Shown: positions 1-8,390 of the stretch, in pieces
Position numbering within the stretch: the first letter of the stretch is position 1
Layout: each line of letters begins with the position of its first letter
DNA from: Leadbetterella byssophila_A
GTDB taxonomy: Bacteria > Bacteroidota > Bacteroidia > Cytophagales > Spirosomataceae
Direction of reading: 5' to 3'
Length of the DNA stretch: 37,267 nt
Assembly (NCBI GenBank): GCA_040394735.1
Contig: JBEBRR010000039.1
Span: forward strand, 1-37,267
The notes under the pieces: generated by a model
Told to the model about the DNA's origin: nothing
Seen by the model: the letters and a program-made list of their open reading frames with translations, nothing else
Databases searched by the model: none
Made by a program: the position numbers and the translations under genes

Positions 1-4
1 CGCT

Positions 5-145
5 ATGTACAAATACATTATCATCAGCGGCATCATTTTGTTCATAAAGCTGGCCATTATCCTATCCCGAAGCATCCGGCAGGAAATGACTATCCTGAAT
101 AAAATGAGGAAGTATCTGCATGCTATAGAAAGCGGAAGCCCCTGA
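5..145 (+). CDS. Small hydrophobic ORF or 3' end of a truncated gene
   Basis: A 46-codon frame starts with ATG at base 5 and ends with TGA at 143-145. The product would have one N-terminal membrane segment (about residues 4-20, rich in Ile and Leu) followed by a short basic tail. The frame is still open at the window edge, so this may be the last part of a longer membrane protein rather than a complete small protein. A strong hairpin follows ten bases after the stop, which supports a real transcript end. I do not recognise the family. Confidence 0.4.
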   Translation: MYKYIIISGIILFIKLAIILSRSIRQEMTILNKMRKYLHAIESGSP

Positions 146-155
146 AAGGGCCAAC

Positions 156-185
156 AAAAAAGGTTACCGTCCGGTAACCTTTTTT
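156..185. terminator. Bidirectional rho-independent terminator
   Basis: Perfect 13-bp stem: AAAAAAGGTTACC at 156-168 pairs with GGTAACCTTTTTT at 173-185 around a GTCC loop. Each strand reads a stem ending in a T run. It can therefore end both the rightward ORF stopping at 145 and the leftward tRNA-His transcript ending at 189. Confidence 0.85.
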
Positions 186-188
186 CAG

Positions 189-263
189 GGAGGCTAATGG
201 GGTTCGAACCCACGACCTTCGGAACCACAATCCGACGCTCTAACCGGCTGAGCTATAACCTCC
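189..263 (-). tRNA. tRNA-His (anticodon GTG)
   Basis: A cloverleaf folds on the minus strand. The anticodon GTG sits in the loop GGATTGTGGTT. The D-arm region reads AGCTCAGCCGGTTAGAGC and the T-loop contains TTCGAAC. The acceptor stem is eight pairs long: the extra 5' G (G-1) pairs with C73, the identity feature of tRNA-His read by histidyl-tRNA synthetase. Length is 75 nt. No CCA is encoded at the 3' end, so it must be added after transcription. The gene lies between the rhomboid gene and the terminator at 156-185. Confidence 0.95.
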
Positions 264-351
264 GTTTTGGGACTGCAAAAATACTAAAATTTTATTCCTC
301 AACAATCAAATACCCACTTTTTTTTCAATAATTTATCCCTCCGGTACCCGG

Positions 352-975
352 TCAAAACCGCAATGAATTTGCGATCTGCTGAAAGAAAAGCGGGAGTGAA
401 CCGGGATAAACCCATACGATAAACAACACTCCCCATAATGCCCCCCACATATGGGCAAGATGATTTACGCGGTCAGCCTGGCGTTTATCCATGTACACGG
501 AATAGGCCACATATATAATGGCAAAAACCCAGGCCGGAAATTCCACGGGGATGGGAAAGATCATAAGCTTGGACAGCGGCATTAGAACAATGGAGGCAAA
601 AACCACCGCCGATACACCGCCCGACGCGCCCAGCGAATTATAACCCGGGTTATTCCGGTGCCTTACCTGGTCAGGTATATTGGCCACAATAATGCCCAGG
701 ATATAAAGGCCCGTGAAATAAATCCCGGCCTGCTGCCCGAAAGACATCTTAAAAATAGCCTCCATGTTGGATCCGAACATATATAGAACATACATATTCA
801 GCAGCAGGTGCAGAAAATCTGCATGGATAAAGCCTGAAGTAAGCAACCGGTAATATTCCTTTCTCCGGTTTACGGTGTAGGGATTATCAATAAGCCGGTG
901 AAGAAAGCTGTAATTATTGAATCCGTAGATACTCATAATTACCGTAATAAGGATAATGACAGTAGTTAAATTCAT
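352..975 (-). CDS. Rhomboid-family intramembrane serine protease
   Basis: A 207-residue polytopic membrane protein with the rhomboid signature. HLLLN is at residues 56-60 (His and Asn of the oxyanion region). The catalytic serine motif GASGG is at 116-120 with nucleophile Ser118. NHLAHMWGALWG holds the catalytic His, most likely His175 in AHxxGxxxG. Six or so hydrophobic segments are visible. Members of this family cut single-pass membrane proteins within the bilayer; the substrate here is unknown. The start codon overlaps the stop of the upstream prenyl synthase gene by four bases (ATGA), so translation is probably coupled. It is the last gene of the leftward run starting at 6038. Confidence 0.9.
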   Translation of the reverse strand: MNLTTVIILITVIMSIYGFNNYSFLHRLIDNPYTVNRRKEYYRLLTSGFIHADFLHLLLNMYVLYMFGSNMEAIFKMSFGQQAGIYFTGLYILGIIVANIPDQVRHRNNPGYNSLGASGGVSAVVFASIVLMPLSKLMIFPIPVEFPAWVFAIIYVAYSVYMDKRQADRVNHLAHMWGALWGVLFIVWVYPGSLPLFFQQIANSLRF

Positions 976-1961
976 TTGTTCCGGGTTCTGATCTGGTGAA
1001 TGATGGTTTGCAGATATTCCTTTTGTCCGGGCAGCGGAACTTTTAATTCCGCCAGGCCCCTTTCCGCCCTCTGAAAATATACCTCTGCAAGCTCAGCGGC
1101 TTCCGTGCGGATATTCAGGGCGTCATAAATGTTTCTTACTCCTTTTACCTTTGCCTCCGTATCTGTCACAAAAAACCAGCCCAGCAGGTCCTTTTCAAAA
1201 GGAGTTCCTGCCGACTTCTCCACTGCCCGGAGCAACAGCCAGGTTTTCTTATTTTCAATAATGTCTCCGCCTACCTGCTTTCCGAAAACTTCCGGATCGG
1301 CATATACATCCAGTATATCATCGGTTTGCTGAAAGCCCAGCCCCAGGTTCTCCCCTATCGCGTACAATTCCCGGCAGGTGGCTTCATCAGCGCCGGCGGA
1401 GATCCCTCCCAGCTCCATGGCAAAGCCCACCAGCACCGAGGTCTTCAGACGGATCATCTCCAGGTAGTCTTCTTTGCTTACTTCCGGCTTTTCTGCAAAA
1501 AGCATGTCGAGCTGCTGTCCTTCACAAACTTCAGCAGCTGTGCGGTTAAAGCGTTTTATTGCTGTTTTCAGGTACTTTTCGTCCATCCGGCTTAAAAGCT
1601 CATAAGCTGCTACCAGCATCACATCGCCGGATAATATTGCCCTGGAGGTATCCCATTTACTATGTACGGTAGGCTTCCCCCGCCGTAGCGGAGCCTGATC
1701 CATGATATCGTCATGCATCAGGGTAAAGTTATGAAATACTTCTACCGCCATGGCAGGAGAAAGCGCGCTCTGCCAGTTTTCGGTAAATAAGCCGGCAGTC
1801 ACCAGGGTCAGTAAGGGGCGGATACGCTTACCGCCCAAAGACATGATATAACGGATAGGTTCATAAAGCTCGTCCGGCGACTCTCCGTAAACATAACTTT
1901 CGAATACATTTTCCAGCGAATCGCTGAATTTATCTAAAGACATCAATACTTTTTTATGCAA
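972..1961 (-). CDS. Polyprenyl diphosphate synthase (trans-isoprenyl transferase)
   Basis: The 329-residue protein joins isopentenyl diphosphate to an allylic diphosphate. It has GGKRIRP at residues 43-49, the first Asp-rich motif DDIMD at 84-88, a KT pair near 173, the second Asp-rich motif DDILD at 214-218 and KK at 238-239, all expected for the class I all-alpha prenyltransferase fold. Phe79, five residues before the first Asp motif, is the position where an aromatic residue usually limits chain length. A short product (farnesyl or geranylgeranyl diphosphate) is therefore more likely than a long quinone side chain, but this is inference. An internal Met at residue 7 is an alternative start. 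The gene sits 11 bases after the permease stop. Confidence 0.9.
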   Translation of the reverse strand: MHKKVLMSLDKFSDSLENVFESYVYGESPDELYEPIRYIMSLGGKRIRPLLTLVTAGLFTENWQSALSPAMAVEVFHNFTLMHDDIMDQAPLRRGKPTVHSKWDTSRAILSGDVMLVAAYELLSRMDEKYLKTAIKRFNRTAAEVCEGQQLDMLFAEKPEVSKEDYLEMIRLKTSVLVGFAMELGGISAGADEATCRELYAIGENLGLGFQQTDDILDVYADPEVFGKQVGGDIIENKKTWLLLRAVEKSAGTPFEKDLLGWFFVTDTEAKVKGVRNIYDALNIRTEAAELAEVYFQRAERGLAELKVPLPGQKEYLQTIIHQIRTRNK

Positions 1962-1972
1962 AACTAGCTAAA

Positions 1973-3301
1973 TTATTTCTTGGATGCATGGGTTATTATC
2001 CGGTAAAGAGGATAGCTGATCCCTGCAAAACCGAGGGCAAAAACCGAGCTTCTCAGATCCTGGAGGATAGCTCCCACCAGGAATAATACAGAACATATCA
2101 CCAGGAAGTACGGCACAAAAGGAAAACCCGGCACCTTAAACGGGCGGGGCAGCTCCGGTTCTGTGCGACGGAGCCGGATAAGTGACAAAAAACCGGATAT
2201 ATAGCTGATCACAAAAAAGAAAACCGCTATATCAGAGAGAATGGCACAGACCTCCTTCCCGGTCAGGATCAGCAGGACAGACAGGCTCACGGTAAAGCTC
2301 ATGGCCAGCGCCGGAGCTCCTGAAGCGTTCACCCGCTGCGCAAAACGGGGAAACAGGCCGTCACGGCTCATCGAGAAAATTACCCTGGGAGAAAACATCA
2401 CCTGGGCATTCATCAGGCCCAGGATAGAGATCATCAGAAAGAAGGTGACTATCCGCGCAGACCCGTCCCCGAAAATGTAACGGATAGCGTCAGAGGCCGC
2501 CAGTTTGGAGCCCGCCAGGATGTCTACGGGGATCACATAGAGAATGGCCGCATTCACCAGGAGATAGATGAGTATAATCAGCAGAATGCCGAAAATCATG
2601 GAACGGGGTAGGCTCTTTACAGGATCCACGTTTTCCTCCGAAAAGTAAGAAGCTGTATGCCAGCCGTCAAATGTATAGAAGATAGCCTGTAAGGCGGTGA
2701 TGATCCCCAAGAAAAGAGCCGGGCGTTCTACTTTCTCCGCAGTTACTGCCAGCGCTTCATAATCCACGTTTCCGCCGAAAAGAAAACAGACCAGCACAAA
2801 AGCCAGCAGGCCCAGCGCCTTAAGGAAAGACATGATCTCCTGTGATTTACCGGCAGATCTTGTGCCTGTAAGATGAAAAAGAACAAGAATTACCAGCAGG
2901 CCAATGGAAATCAGGCGAATGTAAGGTTCCCACGCCGGTGTAAGCAGCACCAGGTATTCGCTAACGGTATAGGCTCCGAAGGCCAGCGCAGAAACCGTAC
3001 CCAGCCAGTTGGAAATGCCGGTGAAAAACCCAAAGAACTTACCGAAAGCCCTGCGGGCGTACACATACCACGACCCTGCTTCCGGCATGGAAACTCCCAA
3101 TTCAATGGCACATAAAACTCCCAGAAACGCATAGAGGCTTACCGCTGTCCAAACCAGCATTATGATCAGAGGATCTCCTATCACGGCGGCTATGGGGCCG
3201 GGCTTACGCAAGATGCCGGTCCCGATCGTCCCGCCTACCGTTACAGCAATTCCGAAGCCGATTCCCAGTAACTTCAGGAGTTGGTTTTGGCCTTTTTCCA
3301 T
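1973..3301 (-). CDS. APC-family amino acid permease
   Basis: A 442-residue inner-membrane transporter with about 12 hydrophobic segments. The first transmembrane helix is broken by GGTIGTGIL (residues 23-31), the unwound substrate-binding stretch of the amino acid/polyamine/organocation superfamily. PEAGSWYVYARRAFG, in the loop and third helix region, is also typical. Length fits the family (430-480). The substrate cannot be read from sequence; an amino acid or amino acid antiport is most likely. Its ATG shares one base with the TAA of the protease gene upstream (TAATG), so it is probably translationally coupled. There is no functional link to the protease that I can name. Confidence 0.9.
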   Translation of the reverse strand: MEKGQNQLLKLLGIGFGIAVTVGGTIGTGILRKPGPIAAVIGDPLIIMLVWTAVSLYAFLGVLCAIELGVSMPEAGSWYVYARRAFGKFFGFFTGISNWLGTVSALAFGAYTVSEYLVLLTPAWEPYIRLISIGLLVILVLFHLTGTRSAGKSQEIMSFLKALGLLAFVLVCFLFGGNVDYEALAVTAEKVERPALFLGIITALQAIFYTFDGWHTASYFSEENVDPVKSLPRSMIFGILLIILIYLLVNAAILYVIPVDILAGSKLAASDAIRYIFGDGSARIVTFFLMISILGLMNAQVMFSPRVIFSMSRDGLFPRFAQRVNASGAPALAMSFTVSLSVLLILTGKEVCAILSDIAVFFFVISYISGFLSLIRLRRTEPELPRPFKVPGFPFVPYFLVICSVLFLVGAILQDLRSSVFALGFAGISYPLYRIITHASKK

Positions 3302-5361
3302 TAACTTTTCCTCAACGCAATCAGGTCGCTGAGTATCTTTTCTCCTTCCAGAAGATAGACATCATTTTCCTTGTCTTCTTCCTTGGTTGATTTATTCAGT
3401 TTTTTTATAGATTTCCTGTTTTTCTCGGCATCCTCCATTTCTTTCTTCCTGACATCATAGTTCAGTGAAATCTCTTTTATATCCCGGTTGCTGCGATACT
3501 CTTCAATATCGGCCACCAGCTCTTTAAGATCATCGTCAACCCCCAGCCTGCGCTTGTATTTTTCATTCAGCTTCTGAACCACTTCCGGGTTGATAATTCC
3601 CAGCTTCTGATAAGAGGTAGACCGGATCTGATCATAAGGAAGAGCCCGGTTATAGGCTTTTTCACCCATTTCATCCACATCAAACGGTGAAGGAAGGGTA
3701 ATATCCGGCGCCACACCTTTAATCTGGGTGCTGTTTCCGGTGATCCGGTAAAACTTTTCAGAAGTAAATTTCAGCTGCCCGTAGCGGCCTGCCGCAGAGC
3801 TGCCGTTTCCGACACCTGCTACGGCCGGTCTTCTGCCGTTCAGCCGCGCAAAATAACTATCCAGGTTCACCAGCTGCTGTACCGTCCCCTTACCGAAAGA
3901 ATTTTCTCCTACAATCAGGCCCCGCTGATAATCCTGGATAGCTCCGGCAAAAATCTCGGATGCCGAAGCACTGAAGCGGTTCTGCAGCACTACCAGCGGT
4001 CCGTCAAAGGCCACTGTTTTGTCCTCATCTGACTCCACGCTCCCCTGTCCGATCGAGCTTTTACGTTGTACCACCGGCCCCGACTTGATAAAAAGCCCGG
4101 TCAGGTCAATGGCCTCTATCAGTGATCCACCGCCGTTATTTCTCAGGTCTACCAATACCCCATCCACATTTTGCCGGTTGAAGTCTTCCAGTATCTTTTT
4201 CACATCGGCAGTAGTGCTCTGGAACTCGCCGCCACGATTGGCATATTCAAAGTCACGGTAAAACATTGGGATATCAATCACTCCCAACTTATAATTCCGG
4301 TTCTCATGCTGCATTTCCACTACGGTTCCCTTGGCCACGGCTTCTTCAAGGTTAATTTTATCCCTTACCAGGCGTACGGTACGCGGCGAAGACCCCATAG
4401 GGGCCGAAGAAGCCAGTAGTTTCAAACGTACTACCGAGCCTTTCTTTCCCCGGATCAGCTTGATGGCATCGTCTGTCAGCCAGCCGATAATATCCTGGAA
4501 TTCACCGTCATCTCCCTGAGCCACCGCTACAATGTAATCTTCCACATTTCCTTCGCCACTCTTAAACAGCGGGCCTCCCGGTACAATGCTCTTGATCACC
4601 ACATAGTCGCCTTCATTCTGCAGGGATGCGCCTATTCCTTCAATAGATTGGGACATCGAGATATTGAACTGGTCTGCCGCCGACGGGATCATGTAGGACG
4701 TATGCGGATCGAGGTATTCCGTAAAAGAGTTCATGAAAAAGTGAAATACGTTCTCCGACTTATAGGCGGAAGTCCGTTTTTCCATCACGCTATAACGGTT
4801 TTTAAGGGTGGCCACCACGGCCGAATCCGTCTTGCCGCTGAGCTTGAGGCTTAATGCCTGGTTGATCAGGATCTTATCCCATTCCTTGTCCAGCTCGGCA
4901 TCTGTTTCCGCCCAGCGGGTATTCTCCCTGTCGGTATTGATCACCAGGTCAGTATGATAGTTAATGGGCTTGTCCAGGAATTTTTCAATGTATTCTGACC
5001 GGGCCTTATACTTGGTCCGGTAGGTGTTGAATACATCAAAAGCTGCTTCCAGGTTGCCGTTTTTCATAGCTTCATCCAACGTAAACCTGTATTTTTCAAA
5101 ACCTTCTATTTCAGGACGGGTAAAATAAAGCTTTCCCCCGTCAATATTGTTGAGGTAATTGTCCCACACGTGCGAGGACAGGGAATCGTCCAGTGAGAAT
5201 TTATTAAAATGATAATCATTCAAAAACTGGGCTACCCGGGTCTGAATTTCATATTGTACGGAGTCCGGCTGTAAGGCATCGTAGCCGTAATGAGGAACCT
5301 GCGCCCGGCTAAGCGAGCCTGTAAGCCCCAGTATAATTATAAGAATTCCAGCTTTTTTCAT
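3301..5361 (-). CDS. prc: Carboxy-terminal processing protease, S41 family (Prc/Tsp type)
   Basis: A 686-residue periplasmic protease. It has a signal peptide (cut near Ala20), a helical N-terminal region to about 230, a PDZ domain around 240-325 that binds C-terminal tails, and the S41 catalytic domain at about 355-500. The catalytic serine is Ser466 in FSASASEIFA and the general base is Lys491 in FGKGTVQQ. Their 25-residue spacing and Gln495 match E. coli Prc. A lysine-rich, probably helical C-terminal region follows, as in full-length Prc. The family degrades misfolded or tagged periplasmic proteins and trims envelope enzymes. It lies 11 bases downstream of the FKBP isomerase gene, a sensible pairing of periplasmic folding and turnover. 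Confidence 0.95.
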   Translation of the reverse strand: MKKAGILIIILGLTGSLSRAQVPHYGYDALQPDSVQYEIQTRVAQFLNDYHFNKFSLDDSLSSHVWDNYLNNIDGGKLYFTRPEIEGFEKYRFTLDEAMKNGNLEAAFDVFNTYRTKYKARSEYIEKFLDKPINYHTDLVINTDRENTRWAETDAELDKEWDKILINQALSLKLSGKTDSAVVATLKNRYSVMEKRTSAYKSENVFHFFMNSFTEYLDPHTSYMIPSAADQFNISMSQSIEGIGASLQNEGDYVVIKSIVPGGPLFKSGEGNVEDYIVAVAQGDDGEFQDIIGWLTDDAIKLIRGKKGSVVRLKLLASSAPMGSSPRTVRLVRDKINLEEAVAKGTVVEMQHENRNYKLGVIDIPMFYRDFEYANRGGEFQSTTADVKKILEDFNRQNVDGVLVDLRNNGGGSLIEAIDLTGLFIKSGPVVQRKSSIGQGSVESDEDKTVAFDGPLVVLQNRFSASASEIFAGAIQDYQRGLIVGENSFGKGTVQQLVNLDSYFARLNGRRPAVAGVGNGSSAAGRYGQLKFTSEKFYRITGNSTQIKGVAPDITLPSPFDVDEMGEKAYNRALPYDQIRSTSYQKLGIINPEVVQKLNEKYKRRLGVDDDLKELVADIEEYRSNRDIKEISLNYDVRKKEMEDAEKNRKSIKKLNKSTKEEDKENDVYLLEGEKILSDLIALRKS

Positions 5362-5372
5362 ACGTTCGTTTT

Positions 5373-6038
5373 TTATTCTTTGACGATATCCAGCAGCTCT
5401 ATTTCAAACACCAGGGTTTGATTAGGGCCGATGGCCGGCGGTCCCTGAGGCCCGTAAGCCAGGTTTTCCGGGATAAACACTTTCCATTTCGACCCTACCG
5501 GCATCAGCTGCAGTACTTCTGTCCAGCCCTTGATCACCTGTGCCAGCCCGAATTCTGCCGGCTCACCCCGTTTGTAGGAGCTGTCAAATTCATTTCCGTC
5601 GAGTGTCCGGCCTGAATAATGTACTTTTACCTGGTCTTCAAGCGTGGGTTTGGCCCCTGTGCCTTCCTGCAGGATCTGGTATTGAAGTCCGGACGGGAGT
5701 GTTATCACACCGGCCGCTTCCTTGTTCTTACTTAGGAACGCCTGCCCTTTCTCTTTATTTTCCGTGGCAGCCTTCATGCTCTCATTCATAAAGTAATTCC
5801 GGATAAATTCACCGCATTGCTCCGGGGTCATGGTGGCTTTATCCGCCAATGTAGCATGTACGGCTTTCGAAAATACTTCAGCGTTTATGGCAATATTCTG
5901 CCTTTTGAAGGTATTGGCCACATCCACACCGATGGCGTAGCTGAGGGAATCATTGGTTGTTTTAAGCTCCTGACCCTGAACATTCAGGCTACCGGCAATC
6001 AGTAAAGGAACAGCAATTAATTGGAGTTTCAGTTTCAT
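5373..6038 (-). CDS. FKBP-type peptidyl-prolyl cis-trans isomerase, periplasmic (FkpA/Mip type)
   Basis: An ATG at 6056 gives 227 residues, but the ATG at 6038 starts a standard signal peptide (MKLKLQLIAVPLLIAGS, cut after VQGQ), so I use 6038 (221 residues). The N-terminal part (about 25-105) resembles the helical dimerisation domain of FkpA/Mip. The C-terminal FKBP domain (last 105 residues) has VKVHYSGRTLDGNEFDSS, VIKGWTEVLQLMPVGSKW and the end LVFEIELLDI. It should speed proline isomerisation of exported proteins and may act as a chaperone. It is the first gene of the leftward run that continues with prc. Confidence 0.93.
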   Translation of the reverse strand: MKLKLQLIAVPLLIAGSLNVQGQELKTTNDSLSYAIGVDVANTFKRQNIAINAEVFSKAVHATLADKATMTPEQCGEFIRNYFMNESMKAATENKEKGQAFLSKNKEAAGVITLPSGLQYQILQEGTGAKPTLEDQVKVHYSGRTLDGNEFDSSYKRGEPAEFGLAQVIKGWTEVLQLMPVGSKWKVFIPENLAYGPQGPPAIGPNQTLVFEIELLDIVKE

Positions 6039-6114
6039 TAAAATCGGTCTGATCAATATTAAAAGTATAACAGGTAAACGTCTGATAACGTTAAATTTCG
6101 TTTTTTATTAACAT

Positions 6115-6143
6115 CAAAATTAACAAAAAACATTGATATCAAC
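6115..6143 (-). promoter_or_regulatory. Putative promoter of the FKBP-prc operon
   Basis: On the minus strand, TAATTTTG (6115-6122) matches the Bacteroidota -7 consensus TAnnTTTG. A GTTG at 6140-6143 lies 17 bases upstream, slightly short of the usual 19-21 to the -33 TTTG. The leader to the ATG at 6038 would be about 70 bases. The region is AT-rich, so a chance match is possible. Confidence 0.35.
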
Positions 6144-6239
6144 AGGCATAATATTTGATTAAAGAGAAGAATAAAAGCGTTAATTATTTTTAAAATTACG
6201 TTCATGCGGTTTCCTTTGTATAATTATAACGTATAATTT

Positions 6240-7100
6240 ATGTCTTTTCTTAAGGTATTTAAAAAACCATTACGGGTACTTGATAAGCCTCACCACTCTT
6301 CTACACTGAGTATCAGGGGCTTTCTGCATTCACTTCTGGTTACCCTGGTAGTGACCTCCCTGGCCTTCATGATCCGGCCTTTCGGCTTAGACCGGCTGGA
6401 AGCCGCCGAGCTGACCAATACGGTGATCACGGCAGGCGGGATTACCTTTATTATGATGATCCTGGCCCAGTTTCTTTTTCCGCTCGTTATTAAAGATTTC
6501 TATGTAGAGGGAAAATGGACCACCGGCAAACAACTTACCCAGCTGCTGATCATGTCTGCCCTGATCTCACTGGCAACCGTGTATTACCTGTATTCAAAAG
6601 GACTGGCCGCTTTTCCGCTGGACGCTTTTATTCTTTTCGGACTGAGCATCATTCCCCTGGGTATCCTGGCGGTGATCCAGCAGAATATGCTGCACAGTAA
6701 GTTTGAACGCCTGGCCCTGGAGAAGAATGAAGAATTAAAGCGAAAAGGCGTGATCAACTCCGAGAACCCCCTGAATGTTCTGGCCTTCAGAGGTAACGGA
6801 GAGAAGCTGAACCTCATTCCGAACCAATTGATTTATATCCGCCTCGGCGATGTCTCCGAATTTTATTACCAGAATATGCTGGGTGTGGAAAAAAGCAGCA
6901 TGCATATTTCCCGTCAGGCGGTTCTGGAAGAGCTGAAAGGGCACCCGCAGTTTGAAGTTTTCCGCGGTGACATCATCGTCAATGTAAATGCGATCCGGCA
7001 GATCAGCGGTTCTGCCCGCGGGTACGACATTGAGATTGCCCGTATTGATGAACTGGTGAAGGTGTCGCATAAGGACAGGAAGAAGATAGAGAAGCTGTGA
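6240..7100 (+). CDS. Membrane-anchored LytTR-domain transcriptional regulator
   Basis: The 286-residue protein has four hydrophobic segments in its first half (about residues 28-45, 62-84, 100-120, 127-147), a short charged linker with coiled-coil character (150-170), and a C-terminal LytTR DNA-binding domain (about 180-286). Diagnostic stretches are IPNQLIYIRLGDVSEFYYQ and FEVFRGDIIVNVNAIRQISG; the short charged end is KVSHKDRKKIEKL. There is no receiver domain and no histidine kinase beside it, so it is not a classical response regulator. It probably binds DNA from the membrane and senses something through its transmembrane part. It is transcribed away from the FKBP operon and converges on the KdsC-like gene. 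Confidence 0.85.
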   Translation: MSFLKVFKKPLRVLDKPHHSSTLSIRGFLHSLLVTLVVTSLAFMIRPFGLDRLEAAELTNTVITAGGITFIMMILAQFLFPLVIKDFYVEGKWTTGKQLTQLLIMSALISLATVYYLYSKGLAAFPLDAFILFGLSIIPLGILAVIQQNMLHSKFERLALEKNEELKRKGVINSENPLNVLAFRGNGEKLNLIPNQLIYIRLGDVSEFYYQNMLGVEKSSMHISRQAVLEELKGHPQFEVFRGDIIVNVNAIRQISGSARGYDIEIARIDELVKVSHKDRKKIEKL

Positions 7101-7106
7101 ATTAAT

Positions 7107-7172
7107 GGTTAATGCTGAACGGTTAATTGTAAATGGTCAATGGATATTTTTAACCATCATTCAGCATTAACC
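7107..7172. repeat. Long inverted repeat between convergent genes
   Basis: GGTTAATGCTGAA (7107-7119) is repeated in perfect inverse as TTCAGCATTAACC (7160-7172), with 40 bases between. The intervening DNA carries further degenerate copies of the motif (GGTTAATTG, ATGGTCAATGG). It lies exactly between the stops of two convergent genes. It may act as a weak bidirectional terminator or be a copy of a dispersed intergenic repeat. Confidence 0.6.
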
Positions 7173-7176
7173 CTTC

Positions 7177-7689
7177 TCAAAACGTTTTCATCCATTTCCC
7201 CTGCGCCTTCATTACCTTTTCAATCACCTCGCGAACGGCGCCACGGCCCCCGGTTGCCGAAGTAATGTAATCAGCACGTTCCAGCACTTCCCCGACGGCG
7301 TCGGCAGGACAACAGGCCAATACAGGAAACGAATTCATAAGGAGAAGATCAGGAATATCGTCCCCTATAAACAGCACATCTTCTGCTGAAATCCCCTTTC
7401 CGGCCAGATAAGCGGCCAGTACATCGGGCTTTTCTGCCGTACCCACGCGGATATACACATCCGAAATCCCCAGCGCATTCATTCTTGAAACGATGCTCTC
7501 CTGCTTTCCGCCCGAGATCACTGCAATATGATACCCGCTTTTCAGGGCCATCTGAACCGCATACCCGTCACGCACATTAAAGGTACGGGTCACGTCATCT
7601 TTCGTAACGGTAAGGGTGGCGTCTGTAAAAACACCGTCTACATCAAAAACCAGCGTGGTAATTTTTTCGAATCTTTCTTCCAGGGTCAT
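7177..7689 (-). CDS. HAD phosphatase, KdsC-like (3-deoxy-D-manno-octulosonate 8-phosphate phosphatase)
   Basis: A 170-residue haloacid dehalogenase-fold phosphatase of the small C0 type. Motif I is FDVDGVFTD (residues 15-23; nucleophile Asp16 and Asp18). Motif II is VISGGK (58-62), the conserved Lys is Lys87, and motif III is GDDIPD (109-114). The end ATGGRGAVREVIEKVM is the C-terminal tail that closes over the active site in KdsC tetramers. The expected reaction is removal of phosphate from Kdo-8-P to give Kdo for lipopolysaccharide. A related sugar-acid phosphate phosphatase cannot be excluded, because no kdsA/kdsB partner is in view. The length is normal. Confidence 0.85.
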   Translation of the reverse strand: MTLEERFEKITTLVFDVDGVFTDATLTVTKDDVTRTFNVRDGYAVQMALKSGYHIAVISGGKQESIVSRMNALGISDVYIRVGTAEKPDVLAAYLAGKGISAEDVLFIGDDIPDLLLMNSFPVLACCPADAVGEVLERADYITSATGGRGAVREVIEKVMKAQGKWMKTF

Positions 7690-7828
7690 ACACTATCTTG
7701 AGGCTATCCAAAGCACTAATTTTAAAGGCCCTCCGACAGACTCAGGGTAACATCAACGAACCGTAAAGGTTGCCTGCGTCACCCGGAACCCGCCCAAGGG
7801 CCATACTTTTTCAGATTCTGTCAGAATT

Positions 7829-8386
7829 TTATTCTTCCCGTCCTTTGTTCAGCTCCTCCTGCCATTTTTTGAGCTCTTCCCACTTGCCGTCTCTCGCCAG
7901 CGCTCCCTGCTCAGGCCAGGTGCTCGGGTCATGCATCTGGAAACGGGCGCCCCCCGCATCAAGAATTTCCTTCAGCTTCTCTACCGGGGTGTTAGCCAGC
8001 TCATCAAATGAATAAATTCCTGCGCTGTTAAACAACTCTTCGATCTTCGGACCTATCCCTTCCACAATCTTCAGGTCATCTTTTTTGATCTTCGGCTTTT
8101 CCGTCAGGGCAGCAGCGGCAATTCCCGTGGCAGCTGCCGCCACTTTGCTTTTCCGGCAAGCCTCCAGTTCGTTTTCCAGGAAGGTAGTCCGGTCGGAAAA
8201 CTCTCTTTTCAGCTTTCCGTTCTCACTTTCCAGGAGGGAAATGCGATGATAAAGTTCCTCGGTATGCTTTTTCAGGCGGCTACCTACGAGCCAGCTTAAA
8301 AGCCACCATAAAAGAAGCCCGAGGACCAGTAAAAAGAGGAAAAGGTCCCACGGAAAATTACATAGTAAACAATTTACATTTTCCAT
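7829..8386 (-). CDS. Membrane-anchored coiled-coil protein with helix-hairpin-helix domain
   Basis: I take the ATG at 8386, four bases after the stop of the OmpA-like gene; a longer frame from 8458 overlaps that gene and adds nothing recognisable. The product has 185 residues. A very hydrophobic segment is at about 14-35, preceded by two Cys (6 and 9). A charged coiled coil spans about 38-80 and an Ala-rich linker about 82-94. A helix-hairpin-helix-like domain covers 104-146 with EGIGPKIEELF at 109-119, and a Trp-rich tail ends the protein (HDPSTWPEQ then WEELKKWQEEL). The HhH resembles the DNA- or protein-binding modules often fused to soluble proteins. Its ligand is unknown. It forms an operon with the OmpA-domain gene. 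Confidence 0.8.
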   Translation of the reverse strand: MENVNCLLCNFPWDLFLFLLVLGLLLWWLLSWLVGSRLKKHTEELYHRISLLESENGKLKREFSDRTTFLENELEACRKSKVAAAATGIAAAALTEKPKIKKDDLKIVEGIGPKIEELFNSAGIYSFDELANTPVEKLKEILDAGGARFQMHDPSTWPEQGALARDGKWEELKKWQEELNKGREE

Positions 8387-8390
8387 AGTT

